From Brevibacillus humidisoli (GTDB taxonomy: Bacteria; Bacillota; Bacilli; Brevibacillales; Brevibacillaceae): DNA of 64,000 nucleotides. The notes beneath the pieces were generated by a model, which was given only the letters and a program-made list of their open reading frames with translations, had not been told where the DNA came from and ran no database searches. Where the stretch lies: positions 620,001-684,000 of the forward strand of contig NZ_CP087263.1 in NCBI RefSeq assembly GCF_020923435.1. Reading direction: 5' to 3'. Below, piece after piece: positions 10,173-19,329 of this stretch (positions are counted from its first letter, which is position 1; every line of letters begins with the position of its first letter). Made by a program: the position numbers and the translations under genes.

Positions 10173-11312
10173 TCAGGCCGGCTTGCCCATGATGTACTTC
10201 ACAACATCCTGAAAGACGTTCGCTTTGATCAGGGCGTTGATCACAACCAAGCTGACCGGACCGATGATCAACCCCAAAAAACCGAACAGGTTAAGCCCGA
10301 TGAAGAGAGCGACCAGTGTCAGCAGAGGGTCAAGCCCGACGTTTTCTGCGACGATTTTTGGCTCGATGATCTGCCGCAGGATGACAACAATCCCGTAGAG
10401 AATCGACAGGCCGATGACCAGTCCATACTGCCCTTTGAAAAAGGCATAGATGATCCACGGGATAAAGACCGTCCCAGTGCCAAGGTAGGGAAGCAGGTCA
10501 ACGAGGCCGGTTAAGAGCCCGATCGTGACAGCATATTCGACGCGCATGATCAGCAATCCGATGATTACGATAGCCGCTGTGATGGAGATCAGCGTCAGCT
10601 GTGCCTTGATGAAACCAACCAGCGCACTTTTTAGATCGAGCATGATCCGATCGACGCGGCTGTTTATTCCGCCAGGGAGCAGGCGCCGGAACCGGTTTCG
10701 CCAGAGGTAAAAGTCTTTGCTGATAAAGAATGCGGCGAGCAGAGAGATCACCAGCATGGTGGCGAAGTCAGGCAGCGAAAGCAGCCTGTTCTTGACAAAG
10801 GTGAGCAGGTCTAGAACCAACTGCTTGCCCGCGCTGGAAATCGTGTCCAACGCCGAGGTGATGTTGTTTTTCAACGCCAGCTGGTAGCTCTCGTCCAGTT
10901 GAGCGTAGAAAAAGGTAAACCGATCGTACAGATTGGTTAGCACCTCCTGCTCGATCAACTCCTGCAGATAGGTAGTCAACTCGTTGATCAGAGTAGGCAG
11001 CCTGTTTAGCAGCTCCCCGGTTTCGACCACTACAGCCGCGATCAGCAGCGTGGCCAAACCGCCGATCAAAGCTAGCAAGATCAGCAGTACGACTAAGACC
11101 GACAGCCAGCGGGGGATGCGTCCCTTTTCCGTTAGCCAGGTGACGGGGCGATTGATCACAAGCGCAATGACTAAGGCGATCAGAAATGGGAAAAGTAATG
11201 GTGTCAGGAACTGGATAATAAAGTAGGCGGCAAAGACCAACAGCACAACCCAGATAAAACGAATGATCTGAAATAAGCGAACTGCCCAGTTGTCAGGTGT
11301 CAGATGAATCAC
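10173..11312 (-). CDS. ytvI: AI-2E family transporter, sporulation membrane protein YtvI type
   Basis: This is a 379-residue polytopic membrane protein of the UPF0118/AI-2E exporter family. The GTG at 11312 begins MIHLTPDNW; the only purine-rich stretch upstream abuts the start, so the start is less certain than the frame. Hydrophobic helices are visible at about residues 14-32, 35-53, 62-84, 155-180, 210-235, 245-300 and 305-345. The family segments LPYLGTGTVFIPWIIYAF and GLNLFGFLGLIIGP are near the C terminus. In B. subtilis YtvI lies at the same place between fxsA and citZ and is grouped with sporulation proteins; transport substrate and role are unproven. It is the only leftward gene in the first 18 kb. 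Confidence 0.88.
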   Translation of the reverse strand: MIHLTPDNWAVRLFQIIRFIWVVLLVFAAYFIIQFLTPLLFPFLIALVIALVINRPVTWLTEKGRIPRWLSVLVVLLILLALIGGLATLLIAAVVVETGELLNRLPTLINELTTYLQELIEQEVLTNLYDRFTFFYAQLDESYQLALKNNITSALDTISSAGKQLVLDLLTFVKNRLLSLPDFATMLVISLLAAFFISKDFYLWRNRFRRLLPGGINSRVDRIMLDLKSALVGFIKAQLTLISITAAIVIIGLLIMRVEYAVTIGLLTGLVDLLPYLGTGTVFIPWIIYAFFKGQYGLVIGLSILYGIVVILRQIIEPKIVAENVGLDPLLTLVALFIGLNLFGFLGLIIGPVSLVVINALIKANVFQDVVKYIMGKPA

Positions 11313-11436
11313 CCCTTGTCTTGGTTACAGGTATGAGTAACCCCGTCTATCGATATGTATGTATAAAAAAACCATTTCTTGTACCATTATGCCGTAGTCT
11401 CTGCATCAGAGGCAAGATCAGGACACATAAAGCGCC

Positions 11437-11448
11437 AGTGTATACACT
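11437..11448. promoter_or_regulatory. Palindrome in the ytvI-citZ divergent region
   Basis: AGTGTATACACT is a perfect 12-bp palindrome placed 14 bases upstream of the -35 of the likely citZ promoter. It looks like a regulator site, but I cannot assign the protein. Confidence 0.45.
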
Positions 11449-11462
11449 TTATACATTTTTCA

Positions 11463-11491
11463 TTCACAAACGGTTCGTTTTCTTTTATAAT
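11463..11491 (+). promoter_or_regulatory. Sigma-A promoter of citZ with a long leader
   Basis: TTCACA (11463-11468) and TATAAT (11486-11491) are spaced by 17 bases. Transcription would start near 11498, leaving a leader of about 315 bases before citZ. The leader contains a short hairpin followed by T6 (11640-11657, AGGAA/TTCCT) that could act as a weak attenuator. No gene is visible in 11313-11814. Confidence 0.6.
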
Positions 11492-11814
11492 TGTTGTCGG
11501 ATTATGTTTGAAATCTTTCTTTTACTTGCCATGGAAGAAAGTACATTTACATGATGTACTCTCTTTACTTTTCCAAAAAGGTATTTTTCGGTCTCATCCC
11601 CCCTGGTGTTTCGTTATAGACGGCCGGGACGAACGGGTGAGGAAAGCTTCCTTTTTTCTCTATGCGGTGCCTGTTGAAGGTTTCGAAGCTTTTCTTGCCA
11701 TAGATGCAGAATCGACAGATGCCGTCGTTGAGAGAGCAACAGACATGGCAGCTAAAAGGAAGATCATGCGCAACTGCATAGAGAGACAAACTTGTCGGAA
11801 AAGGAGAGAGTTCT

Positions 11815-12927
11815 ATGACAACTACCAAAGGCTTGGAAGGTGTCGTCGCCGCACAGTCGTCGATCTGCTCGATTATTGATGGTGTACTTTGTTATGGCGG
11901 GATCAACATCGACGAACTGGCTGAAAACGCTACCTTCGAAGAAGTCGTGTATCTGTTGTGGCATGGAGTGCTACCGAAGAGAGACCAGCTTTCCGCTCTG
12001 CAGAAGCAGTTAGGTGAGTCTGCGGCAGTGCCGCAAGAGGTGATCGACAGCATTCGCACTTACCCGCGTGATGTCCATCCAATGGCAGCCCTGCGTACAG
12101 CCGTCTCTTCGTTAGCCCTCTACGACAAGGAAGCTCAGGACATGTCTTTGGAAGCGAACTACCGGAAGTCGATCCGACTGATTGCCCAAACCCCGGTGCT
12201 GGTTGCCGCATTTGCCCGTATCCGCAAGGGCTTGGAACCGGTCGCACCCAATCCGCAGTTCAGTGTCGCCCAAAACTTCTTGTACATGCTGAATGGGAAG
12301 GAGCCGACCGGGACGGCGATCAAAGCATTCGATACTGCCTTGATCCTGCACGCTGATCACGAGTTCAACGCATCGACGTTTGCCGGCCGCGTCACGGTCG
12401 CAACTCTGACAGACATCTACTCCGGCATCGTGTCGGCGATCGGCGCTTTGAAAGGGCCGCTTCACGGAGGAGCCAACGAACAAGTAGCTGCGATGCTTGA
12501 CGAGATTGGTACCATTGACAACGTTGAACCTTACATCCGCAAAGCGTTGGACAATAAGCAGAAGATCATGGGCTTTGGTCACCGCGTCTACAAAGACGGC
12601 GACCCTCGCGCCAAATGGCTGCGCCAAATGTCCAAAGAGCTGACCCAACAGGTAGGTCGTGAGGAACTGTATCAGATGTCAATCAAGATTGAGGATCTGG
12701 TCACAAAGGAAAAGGGACTGAAGCCAAACGTCGATTTCTACTCTGCTTCGGTCTATGTATCGCTCGGTTTGGAACGTGATCTGTTTACACCGATCTTCGC
12801 GATCAGCAGAATGTCCGGTTGGACCGCTCACATCATGGAACAGTATGAAAACAACCGTCTGATCCGCCCGCGTGCCGAGTACATCGGTCCGGTAAACCAA
12901 CACTACGTACCGATTGACCAGCGATAA
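11815..12927 (+). CDS. citZ: Citrate synthase
   Basis: This enzyme condenses acetyl-CoA and oxaloacetate to citrate, the entry step of the TCA cycle. It has 370 residues, the length of the short dimeric Gram-positive type. The ATG lies four bases after AAGGAGAGAG. The active-site residues are in place: the histidine in LHGGANEQ, the histidine in GFGHRVYKDGDPRA, and the aspartate in VDFYSASVY. It heads the citZ-icd-mdh series, the order found in Bacillus. A perfect 9-bp inverted repeat lies between citZ and icd and may adjust expression of the downstream genes. A long untranslated leader upstream offers room for RNA-level control. Confidence 0.97.
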   Translation: MTTTKGLEGVVAAQSSICSIIDGVLCYGGINIDELAENATFEEVVYLLWHGVLPKRDQLSALQKQLGESAAVPQEVIDSIRTYPRDVHPMAALRTAVSSLALYDKEAQDMSLEANYRKSIRLIAQTPVLVAAFARIRKGLEPVAPNPQFSVAQNFLYMLNGKEPTGTAIKAFDTALILHADHEFNASTFAGRVTVATLTDIYSGIVSAIGALKGPLHGGANEQVAAMLDEIGTIDNVEPYIRKALDNKQKIMGFGHRVYKDGDPRAKWLRQMSKELTQQVGREELYQMSIKIEDLVTKEKGLKPNVDFYSASVYVSLGLERDLFTPIFAISRMSGWTAHIMEQYENNRLIRPRAEYIGPVNQHYVPIDQR

Positions 12928-12958
12928 TAGCCACCTCTTTTCCGGTTATTTGCGCGCA

Positions 12959-12990
12959 GGAGAACTATCACCGCACAGGGGTAGTTCTCC
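12959..12990 (+). promoter_or_regulatory. Intercistronic hairpin between citZ and icd
   Basis: GGAGAACTA (12959-12967) pairs perfectly with TAGTTCTCC (12982-12990) over a 14-base loop, with no T run after it. It is more likely an mRNA processing or stabilising element, or a partial terminator, than a full terminator. Confidence 0.55.
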
Positions 12991-13045
12991 TCTCTATGGA
13001 TAATGGTTTCAACACTTTTACATACCACTTGGGAGGGAAATCCTG

Positions 13046-14329
13046 ATGTTTAAACACTTGTCGATGCCGACTGCCGGCGAAAAAATCAAAGTTGATAACG
13101 GAAAACTGCTTGTGCCGAACAACCCGGTGATCCCATTTATCGAGGGAGATGGAACCGGTCCTGACATTTGGAATTCTGCTGTCCGCGTGTTGGATGCCGC
13201 AGTTGAGAAAGCGTATAACGGTCAAAAGAAAATCGCCTGGTTTGAAGTGTATGCCGGGGAAAAAGCGTTTAACAAATACGGAGAATGGCTGCCAGAGGAT
13301 ACGCTCACCGCTGTTCGCGAGTACCTGATTGCGATCAAAGGTCCTCTGACTACACCGGTTGGCGGCGGCATTCGCTCGATTAACGTGGCCCTGCGTCAGG
13401 AGCTTGACCTGTACGCCTGCGTCCGCCCGGTTCGCTACTTTGATGGTGTGCCTTCTCCGGTAAAAAATCCGGAACTGACCGACATGGTGATTTTCCGCGA
13501 AAACACGGAAGACATCTACGCTGGTGTAGAGTGGGCAGAAGGAACTCCGGAAGTGAAAAAAGTAATTGAATTCCTGCAAAAGGAAATGGGCGTGAAAAAG
13601 ATTCGCTTCCCGGAAACGTCCGGTATCGGCATCAAGCCGGTCTCCAAGGAAGGGACCGAGCGCCTCGTTCGCGCAGCGATCAACTACGCACTGGAAAACA
13701 ACCGCAAATCGGTGACGCTGGTTCACAAAGGAAACATCATGAAGTTTACGGAAGGTGCCTTTAAAAACTGGGGCTACGCTGTTGCGGAAGCGGAATTCGG
13801 CGACAAGGTATTTACGTGGGCACAGTACGACCGCATCAAAGCAGAGGGCGGCGATGCCGACAAGGCACAAAAAGAAGCAGAAGCAGCTGGCAAGCTGATC
13901 GTGAAAGACGTCATAGCCGACGCCTTCTTGCAGCAAATCCTGACCCGTCCAGCCGAGTACGATGTGGTTGCTACCCTGAATCTCAACGGTGACTATGTCT
14001 CCGACGCATTGGCAGCTCAAGTAGGCGGTATCGGCATTGCACCAGGGGCCAACATCAACTACCTGACGGGACACGCCATCTTTGAAGCAACACACGGAAC
14101 TGCACCTAAGTACGCTGGCCTGGACAAAGTAAATCCGTCTTCGGTGATTCTGTCCGGCGAAATGCTGCTGCGCCACTTGGGCTGGAACGAAGCGGCTGAT
14201 CTGATCATCTCTTCGATGGAGAAAACGATCTCGTCCAAAACCGTTACCTACGACTTTGCACGTTTGATGGAAGGGGCATCAGAACTGAAATGCTCCGAGT
14301 TTGGTGATGCCTTGATCAAAAACATGTAA
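13046..14329 (+). CDS. icd: Isocitrate dehydrogenase (NADP)
   Basis: This enzyme oxidatively decarboxylates isocitrate to 2-oxoglutarate. The 427-residue protein starts at ATG 13046, ten bases after GGGAGGG. Conserved segments include [12 protein letters not shown] at the N terminus, the substrate-binding FPETSGIGI and its surrounding loop, [25 protein letters not shown], and the cofactor segment [17 protein letters not shown], whose lysine/tyrosine neighbourhood fits NADP-dependent enzymes such as those of E. coli and B. subtilis. It lies between citZ and mdh; mdh follows by 23 bases. The gene looks intact. Confidence 0.96.
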   Translation: MFKHLSMPTAGEKIKVDNGKLLVPNNPVIPFIEGDGTGPDIWNSAVRVLDAAVEKAYNGQKKIAWFEVYAGEKAFNKYGEWLPEDTLTAVREYLIAIKGPLTTPVGGGIRSINVALRQELDLYACVRPVRYFDGVPSPVKNPELTDMVIFRENTEDIYAGVEWAEGTPEVKKVIEFLQKEMGVKKIRFPETSGIGIKPVSKEGTERLVRAAINYALENNRKSVTLVHKGNIMKFTEGAFKNWGYAVAEAEFGDKVFTWAQYDRIKAEGGDADKAQKEAEAAGKLIVKDVIADAFLQQILTRPAEYDVVATLNLNGDYVSDALAAQVGGIGIAPGANINYLTGHAIFEATHGTAPKYAGLDKVNPSSVILSGEMLLRHLGWNEAADLIISSMEKTISSKTVTYDFARLMEGASELKCSEFGDALIKNM

Positions 14330-14352
14330 AGAAACGGATAGGAGGAAAAAAG

Positions 14353-15291
14353 ATGGGCTTTCAACGAAAAAAGATCGCCGTCATCGGCAGCGGCTTTACT
14401 GGTGCGACGACAGCGTTCATCCTGGGGCAAAAAGAATTGGGTGACATTGTACTGGTAGACATCCCGCAGTTGGAGAATCCAACTAAAGGGAAGGCGTTGG
14501 ACATGCTCGAATCCTCCCCAGTGCTTGGTTTTGACGCCCAGATTACGGGCACGGCCAACTATGAAGAGATCAAAGGGGCCGATCTGGTCATTATTACAGC
14601 GGGAATCGCACGGAAGCCAGGCATGTCCCGCGACGACCTGGTCAACACCAATGCCGGCATCATGCGCTCGGTAGCGCAACAAGTGAAACAATACGCACCT
14701 GACTCCATCGTGATCGTACTCTCCAACCCTGTTGATGCGATGACCTATACTTTTTACAAAACATCCGGTTTTCCGAAGGAGCGCGTCATCGGTCAATCCG
14801 GCGTATTGGACACGGCCCGCTTCCGCACGTTTGTCGCTCAGGAGCTGAACGTGTCGGTGGAAGACGTGACCGGTTTTGTCCTGGGCGGCCACGGAGACGA
14901 CATGGTACCGCTGGTTCGTTATTCCTACGCTGGCGGTATCCCGTTGGAAAAATTGATTCCGCAAGATCGCCTCGACGCGATTGTGGAGCGTACACGCAAA
15001 GGCGGCGGCGAGATCGTCGCTCTGTTGGGCAACGGTTCCGCTTACTATGCGCCGGCTGCGTCGCTGGTACAGATGGCGGAAGCGATCCTCAAAGACAAGA
15101 AGCGCATCCTGCCTTCGGTCGCTTATCTGGAAGGCGAGTACGGATACAACGATCTCTACCTGGGTGTGCCGACGCTGCTCGGCGGCAATGGGCTGGAGAA
15201 AGTGATCGAACTGGATCTGACAGCTGAAGAAAAAGCTGCATTGGACAAATCGGCTGATTCGGTTCGCAACGTGCTCAAGGTGTTGCAGTAA
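14353..15291 (+). CDS. mdh: Malate dehydrogenase (LDH-like type)
   Basis: This enzyme interconverts malate and oxaloacetate with NAD. The 312-residue protein starts at ATG 14353 after GGAGGAAAAAAG. It shows the nucleotide-binding [11 protein letters not shown], an aspartate at the end of beta strand 2 ([11 protein letters not shown]) that selects NAD, the substrate loop with [11 protein letters not shown] carrying the arginines that favour malate over lactate, and the catalytic histidine in [12 protein letters not shown]. These features place it in the tetrameric LDH-like malate dehydrogenases of Bacillus. It closes the citZ-icd-mdh series and is followed immediately by a strong terminator. 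Confidence 0.97.
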   Translation: MGFQRKKIAVIGSGFTGATTAFILGQKELGDIVLVDIPQLENPTKGKALDMLESSPVLGFDAQITGTANYEEIKGADLVIITAGIARKPGMSRDDLVNTNAGIMRSVAQQVKQYAPDSIVIVLSNPVDAMTYTFYKTSGFPKERVIGQSGVLDTARFRTFVAQELNVSVEDVTGFVLGGHGDDMVPLVRYSYAGGIPLEKLIPQDRLDAIVERTRKGGGEIVALLGNGSAYYAPAASLVQMAEAILKDKKRILPSVAYLEGEYGYNDLYLGVPTLLGGNGLEKVIELDLTAEEKAALDKSADSVRNVLKVLQ

Positions 15292-15301
15292 TCGATGTGT
15301 G

Positions 15302-15332
15302 AAAGCGTCCCTCCGTTCGAGGGACGCTTTTT
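15302..15332 (+). terminator. Strong terminator of citZ-icd-mdh
   Basis: AAAGCGTCCCTC (15302-15313) pairs perfectly with GAGGGACGCTTT (15319-15330) over five bases; the last arm runs into the T tract. Confidence 0.92.
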
Positions 15333-15351
15333 CATCCTTTGCTGTGTTCAT

Positions 15352-15494
15352 CTCCCGTCCACTGATCCTCCCTGTACCGTCTGGGTGCTGCATCATCTGC
15401 AAGTCTGCCGCATAACAGGCGGCGAACGCATCAACATCTTGGGCATTGTACGCATCCAATTGTTGCCGAACCATCTCTTCCGGACTTCTCTCAA
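15352..15494 (-). pseudogene. Remnant of an NTF2-like/SnoaL-fold gene
   Basis: Read leftward, this 47-codon stretch encodes ERSPEEMVRQQLDAYNAQD and then VDAFAACYAADLQMMQHPDG, the typical first helix and strand of small NTF2-like (SnoaL/ketosteroid isomerase fold) proteins. A complete member has about 120-140 residues; here the similarity stops where the mdh terminator begins, so the C-terminal two thirds are missing. Upstream, the frame runs into the LysR remnant on the opposite strand. No start codon with a ribosome binding site is seen. This assignment rests on pattern recognition alone. Confidence 0.6.
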
Positions 15495-15520
15495 TGAGAT
15501 GGGTGCGGACAGCGCCAAGC

Positions 15521-15988
15521 TGGATTGAGCAGTCCATTGCCGATATCGGGTTTGACTCGCTGCCGAATGCAAAAGTAGAGGCCATCCCATTATGGGAAGA
15601 TGAAATGGTTGTCTGCCTGCCGGACACTCATCCCTTGAGCCAGCACCCCTTTCTATCCGTTTCACAGTTTGTTGACAAGTGTTTTATCATGCCCTAAACA
15701 GATTGTGCACCGTTTATTCACCATATTTTCACCTCACAGGGGTTTGCACCCAATGTGACGTGCGAGGCTCACGACACAGGTACGATTCTGGCGATGGTAC
15801 AGGAGTGGATTGGCGTCTCCGTTCTGCCCAAACGATCCATTCCAGCAGAGCGGCAAGGGATTCGGGCGGTACCTCTTCAACCGAGGGTGTTTCGCAAAGT
15901 GGGGCTTGGAGTCCGCAGCGTTCAGAGCCTTTCCCCGCTTGCAGCAGAGTTTATCGTTTATGCCCAGAAACAACTGCCAGCAGCATGA
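15521..15988 (+). pseudogene. LysR-family regulator remnant (effector domain only)
   Basis: The frame encodes IADIGFDSLP, VCLPDTHPLSQHPFLSVSQF, then an in-frame TAA at 15695-15697, and continues with FAPNVTCEAHDTGTILAMVQ, EWIGVSVLPKRSIP and a C-terminal segment ending at TGA 15986-15988. This is the order expected for the ligand-binding half of a LysR regulator, where such sequence follows the D(I/L)GF motif. The whole N-terminal helix-turn-helix half is absent, so the piece is both truncated and interrupted. It lies between mdh and phoP, in a spot where other Bacillaceae have no such gene, and looks like a residue of an acquired or lost locus. Confidence 0.75.
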
Positions 15989-16126
15989 GCAAAATGGCGT
16001 TGCCCACCCGTTTTATCCTGCAGGCGCATTCTCTGCCTGTAAAAAATACTTGCTTCACATAGAGGCTTCTGGCAGACTGAAAAAAGAGATTGAAGCTTCG
16101 AAAGAGCGGACAGGGGGATATAGGCA

Positions 16127-16819
16127 GTGACGAAGATCTTGGTTGTCGACGACGAACCATCGATTGTCAAGCTGTTGCAGTTTAATCTGGAAAAGTCCGG
16201 GTTTGAAGTGATAACCGCGTCAGACGGCAAACAGGGATTGGAGATGGCGTATCAGGAGAAACCTGACTTTATCGTTCTTGATCTGATGCTGCCAAAGATG
16301 GACGGGATGGACGTATGCAAAGCGCTGCGTCAGGATCGAATCAACACCCCAATCTTGATGCTCACGGCGAAAGATGACGAACTGGACAAAATTCTCGGCT
16401 TGGAGCTTGGAGCGGATGACTATCTGACCAAGCCATTCAGTCCGCGGGAGGTTGTAGCCCGCGTCAAGGCAATCCTCCGGCGAACACAGGTGGCGGTACG
16501 GTCCGATGCGGATGAAGACGTGATGCTTCAGTTTGGCAATATCCGGCTCTATCCAGACAAGTACGAAGTGTATCGCGGTGAGGAAAAGGTGGAGCTGACT
16601 CCGAAAGAGTTTGAACTGCTTCACTATCTGGCCAGCCATCAGGGACGGGTACTGACCCGCGACCAACTGCTGAATGCTGTCTGGAATTACGATTTTGTCG
16701 GCGATTCCCGAATTGTTGATGTTCATATCAGCCATTTGAGGGAAAAGCTAGAAGAAGATACAAAGAATCCACGCTACATTAAAACGGTCCGTGGTCTCGG
16801 TTACAAACTGGAAAGCTGA
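16127..16819 (+). CDS. phoP: Response regulator PhoP (OmpR family)
   Basis: PhoP is the DNA-binding half of the phosphate-starvation two-component system. The 230-residue protein starts at GTG 16127, nine bases after AGGGGG. The receiver domain (1-120) has the acidic pair D8-D9, the phosphorylation site D52 in VLDLMLPKMDG, and the conserved lysine in LTKPFSPRE. The C-terminal winged helix (about 135-230) has LTPKEFELLHYLA and the recognition region RIVDVHISHLREKLE. It is followed 20 bases later by phoR. A likely target is present in the window: four Pho-box repeats lie before phoU. Position after mdh equals that in B. subtilis. Confidence 0.95.
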   Translation: MTKILVVDDEPSIVKLLQFNLEKSGFEVITASDGKQGLEMAYQEKPDFIVLDLMLPKMDGMDVCKALRQDRINTPILMLTAKDDELDKILGLELGADDYLTKPFSPREVVARVKAILRRTQVAVRSDADEDVMLQFGNIRLYPDKYEVYRGEEKVELTPKEFELLHYLASHQGRVLTRDQLLNAVWNYDFVGDSRIVDVHISHLREKLEEDTKNPRYIKTVRGLGYKLES

Positions 16820-16839
16820 CGATACGGGGAGGGAGCAGC

Positions 16840-18621
16840 GTGACTCGCTTTCGCCTAAAACTAACCCTGACATTATTGGGTCTTATCTCGATCATCCTGA
16901 TTCTGATGGGTGTTTTCTTCGCGAAGGTGCTGGAGCGCTCCTACATGAACACGCTGACCGACCTTCTGCGAAAAGAAGCATTGCTGATTTCGGAAGCGAT
17001 TCACGCTCCCGAAATTTTTTATAACCAGGACCTGTTGACGCAACGGGTGGAAAACTTCTCAGAGTCGGTAGAAGCGCGAGTGACGGTGATCGATCAATTC
17101 GGATCGGTCATCGCGGACACCGATTCCGATCCGGAGCAGATGGAGAACCATGCTGATCGACCTGAATTCCGTGGAGCCCTCTCCGGGAACGCGGAAGTGT
17201 CCCGGCGCTTTAGCGAAACACTGGAGTATGACATGGTTTATGTAGCGGTGCCAGTACTCAACGACGGAGAAGTAATTGGGGCTGTACGATCGGCGATGTC
17301 GATGGAAGGCGTGACAAACTCGATTCATCAGATGTGGTACAGCCTGGTTACGGGTCTATTGATCACATTGATCGTGGCTTCACTGGCGAGCGCGCGAATA
17401 TCCAAGGGGATTACCCAGCCGATCGAGGAGATTACCCGTGTCGCCCGCAACATCACACAGCGACAGTTTCAGAGCCGAGTGAAGCTGAAAGCGCGTGACG
17501 AGATCGGTCAGCTGGCCGGAGCGATTAACTTCATGGCTTCCAGCCTGGAACAGCAGATGTACGAGATATCGGAGAATCAACAGAGGCTGACCGGTGTGCT
17601 CACCAACATGACCAGCGGAGTAATGTTTGTCACTGAAAACCGGAGGATTATGCTGGTTAACCCGGCAATTGAGGCGATGCTGGGGACGCGTCAGCAAGAT
17701 CTGGTGGGTCGATTGCACATCGAAGCCGGCAAAAACTTTGGGCTCAGCCAGTTTATTGACAGATGCATCGACACGGGAGAACGGGTTCGCGAAGAAGTGC
17801 ACATCTACTACCCGCAAGAACGGATATTGGACGTAAACATTGCACCGTACATCAACAGCAAGGGTGAACACAGAGGCGTAGTGGTCGTCCTTCATGACAT
17901 CACCGGGATTCGCAGGCTGGAGAAGATGCGCAGCGACTTCGTGGCCAATGTCTCGCATGAACTGCGGACTCCGATCACATCGATCAAAGGCTTTACAGAG
18001 ACTTTGCTCGATGGAGCGATGCACGAGGAGGAGACGGCCCGCCATTTTCTACAGATCATCTCTGACGAGAGTGACCGGCTCTATCGCCTGATAACGGATA
18101 TTCTCGATCTGTCTAAGATCGAGCAGCGTAGAATCGCCCTCCATCTGACCACTGTCAATGTGCAGGAGATTATGGAGGAAATCGCCTCACTTGTTCAGGA
18201 GCAGTTGGTACGAAAACAATTGACTCTGACCTTGCCGAGCGAATCCAATCCGTTTATCCAGAGCGACAAGGACGCTTTACGGCAGATTTTGCTCAACCTA
18301 GTGGCCAATGCTATTGCCTATACGCCGGAGGGGGGCAGAATTGACCTGCAGATCGAGCGGAAGGAGCACACTGTTGATCTCAAGGTCAGCGATACCGGGA
18401 TCGGCATACCGGAAAAGGAGATCAGCCGGATCTTCGAGCGTTTTTACCGCATCGACAAGGCGCGCTCACGCGACTCGGGAGGTACTGGTCTGGGGCTGGC
18501 TATCGTCAAGCACCTGGTGGAGAACCTTCAGGGTCATATCTCCGTCGAGAGCAAAGAAGGGGCCGGATCTACGTTTACTGTCACTCTGCCCGAACAGCCG
18601 TTGATTGAAGGTGCATCATAA
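16840..18621 (+). CDS. phoR: Sensor histidine kinase PhoR
   Basis: PhoR is the membrane sensor kinase that phosphorylates PhoP. The 593-residue protein starts at GTG 16840 after GGGAGGGAG. It has a first membrane helix at about residues 8-29, an extracytoplasmic domain (about 30-165), a second helix (about 166-186), a HAMP linker, a PAS domain (about 245-350), the dimerisation helix with the phosphoryl-acceptor H373 in VSHELRTP, and a catalytic ATPase domain. That last domain carries the N box (LVNLVANAIAYTP), DTGIGIPEKE, and GGTGLGLAIVKHLVE. All motifs are intact. It forms a two-gene operon with phoP. The stop is followed by a gene-free gap and then convergent genes. Confidence 0.95.
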   Translation: MTRFRLKLTLTLLGLISIILILMGVFFAKVLERSYMNTLTDLLRKEALLISEAIHAPEIFYNQDLLTQRVENFSESVEARVTVIDQFGSVIADTDSDPEQMENHADRPEFRGALSGNAEVSRRFSETLEYDMVYVAVPVLNDGEVIGAVRSAMSMEGVTNSIHQMWYSLVTGLLITLIVASLASARISKGITQPIEEITRVARNITQRQFQSRVKLKARDEIGQLAGAINFMASSLEQQMYEISENQQRLTGVLTNMTSGVMFVTENRRIMLVNPAIEAMLGTRQQDLVGRLHIEAGKNFGLSQFIDRCIDTGERVREEVHIYYPQERILDVNIAPYINSKGEHRGVVVVLHDITGIRRLEKMRSDFVANVSHELRTPITSIKGFTETLLDGAMHEEETARHFLQIISDESDRLYRLITDILDLSKIEQRRIALHLTTVNVQEIMEEIASLVQEQLVRKQLTLTLPSESNPFIQSDKDALRQILLNLVANAIAYTPEGGRIDLQIERKEHTVDLKVSDTGIGIPEKEISRIFERFYRIDKARSRDSGGTGLGLAIVKHLVENLQGHISVESKEGAGSTFTVTLPEQPLIEGAS

Positions 18622-18640
18622 CGAACGATGTCATTTTCCT

Positions 18641-18666
18641 CCAAAGGAACCTACATGTTCCCTTGG
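18641..18666. terminator. Hairpin between phoR and the ABC permease
   Basis: CCAAAGGAAC and GTTCCCTTGG form a 10-bp stem with one mismatch and a six-base loop between convergent genes. It lacks a T run on either side, so its terminator activity is uncertain. Confidence 0.4.
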
Positions 18667-18705
18667 GGGGATCGCGAGGGGCATCCTGTGATGTCACTCG
18701 CTTTT

Positions 18706-19329
18706 TTAAAACTCCTTTCGCAGATAGAGGCGGACGGAGATGACCCAGGATACCAGCAGCAGGACCGTTGCCACTCCGAGGAAGGCGAGAGAGAGCAGAG
18801 CGGGAGAAACCTGTTCAAATACGGCTGCGAGTCCCCAGAAACCATTTTTCACCCCTAGATTGACCACCATGGGAAGAACTGTGATACATAGCAGCATCAA
18901 GGCGAGAAAGCCATACTGGATAAACCTGGGTCCCAGCAGATAGTAAAGCGGAAAGTATACGGCTGCAAACAGACCGATGAGACTGATGCTAAGTACGATG
19001 TGAAGCATCTCATACACCGCGAAAACAGGCAGCAACATGTTTAAAACGGCAGCGAAGCTGGTGACCACTGCTCCGAAAAGCAAGGAAGCGAGATACTTGG
19101 ATGCGACGATTTGCGGCCGGCTGACCGGGAGACTATTGACCAGTACTTCACTATTGTTCTTATACTCTTGAAAACTATTGCCGAAAATAAACACACACCC
19201 AAAGATAATCGGCAAATAGATCGGTACTTGCCCGTCGCTGGTCACCAGGCTGGTCACAAGCAGCAGCGTCATGTTGATGGCTATCGTCGTTTTGCTGATG
19301 ATCCATTCTTTCAAAAGCAAGTTGTACAT
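18706..19329 (-). CDS. ABC-2 type transporter permease
   Basis: This 207-residue membrane protein has about six hydrophobic helices (near residues 15-28, 35-50, 78-98, 105-128, 130-160 and 175-198). The N terminus MYNLLLKEWIISK and the segment FGNSFQEYKNNSEVLVNSLP are characteristic of ABC-2 permeases of the BcrB/YtrC kind, which work with a YtrB-like ATPase in export of peptides or antibiotics. Its ATG overlaps the end of the ATPase frame, so the two were coupled. Because the upstream ATPase is damaged, the permease probably has no working energy source unless another ATPase serves it. The frame itself is intact. Confidence 0.85.
   Translation of the reverse strand: MYNLLLKEWIISKTTIAINMTLLLVTSLVTSDGQVPIYLPIIFGCVFIFGNSFQEYKNNSEVLVNSLPVSRPQIVASKYLASLLFGAVVTSFAAVLNMLLPVFAVYEMLHIVLSISLIGLFAAVYFPLYYLLGPRFIQYGFLALMLLCITVLPMVVNLGVKNGFWGLAAVFEQVSPALLSLAFLGVATVLLLVSWVISVRLYLRKEF

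Noticed and set aside
11379-11879. 166-codon frame in the citZ leader
   Set aside because: It runs into citZ in another frame and reads as random sequence; the region fits an untranslated leader better.
12968-14176. 402-codon frame antisense to icd
   Set aside because: It is a shadow frame across a clearly coding icd gene.
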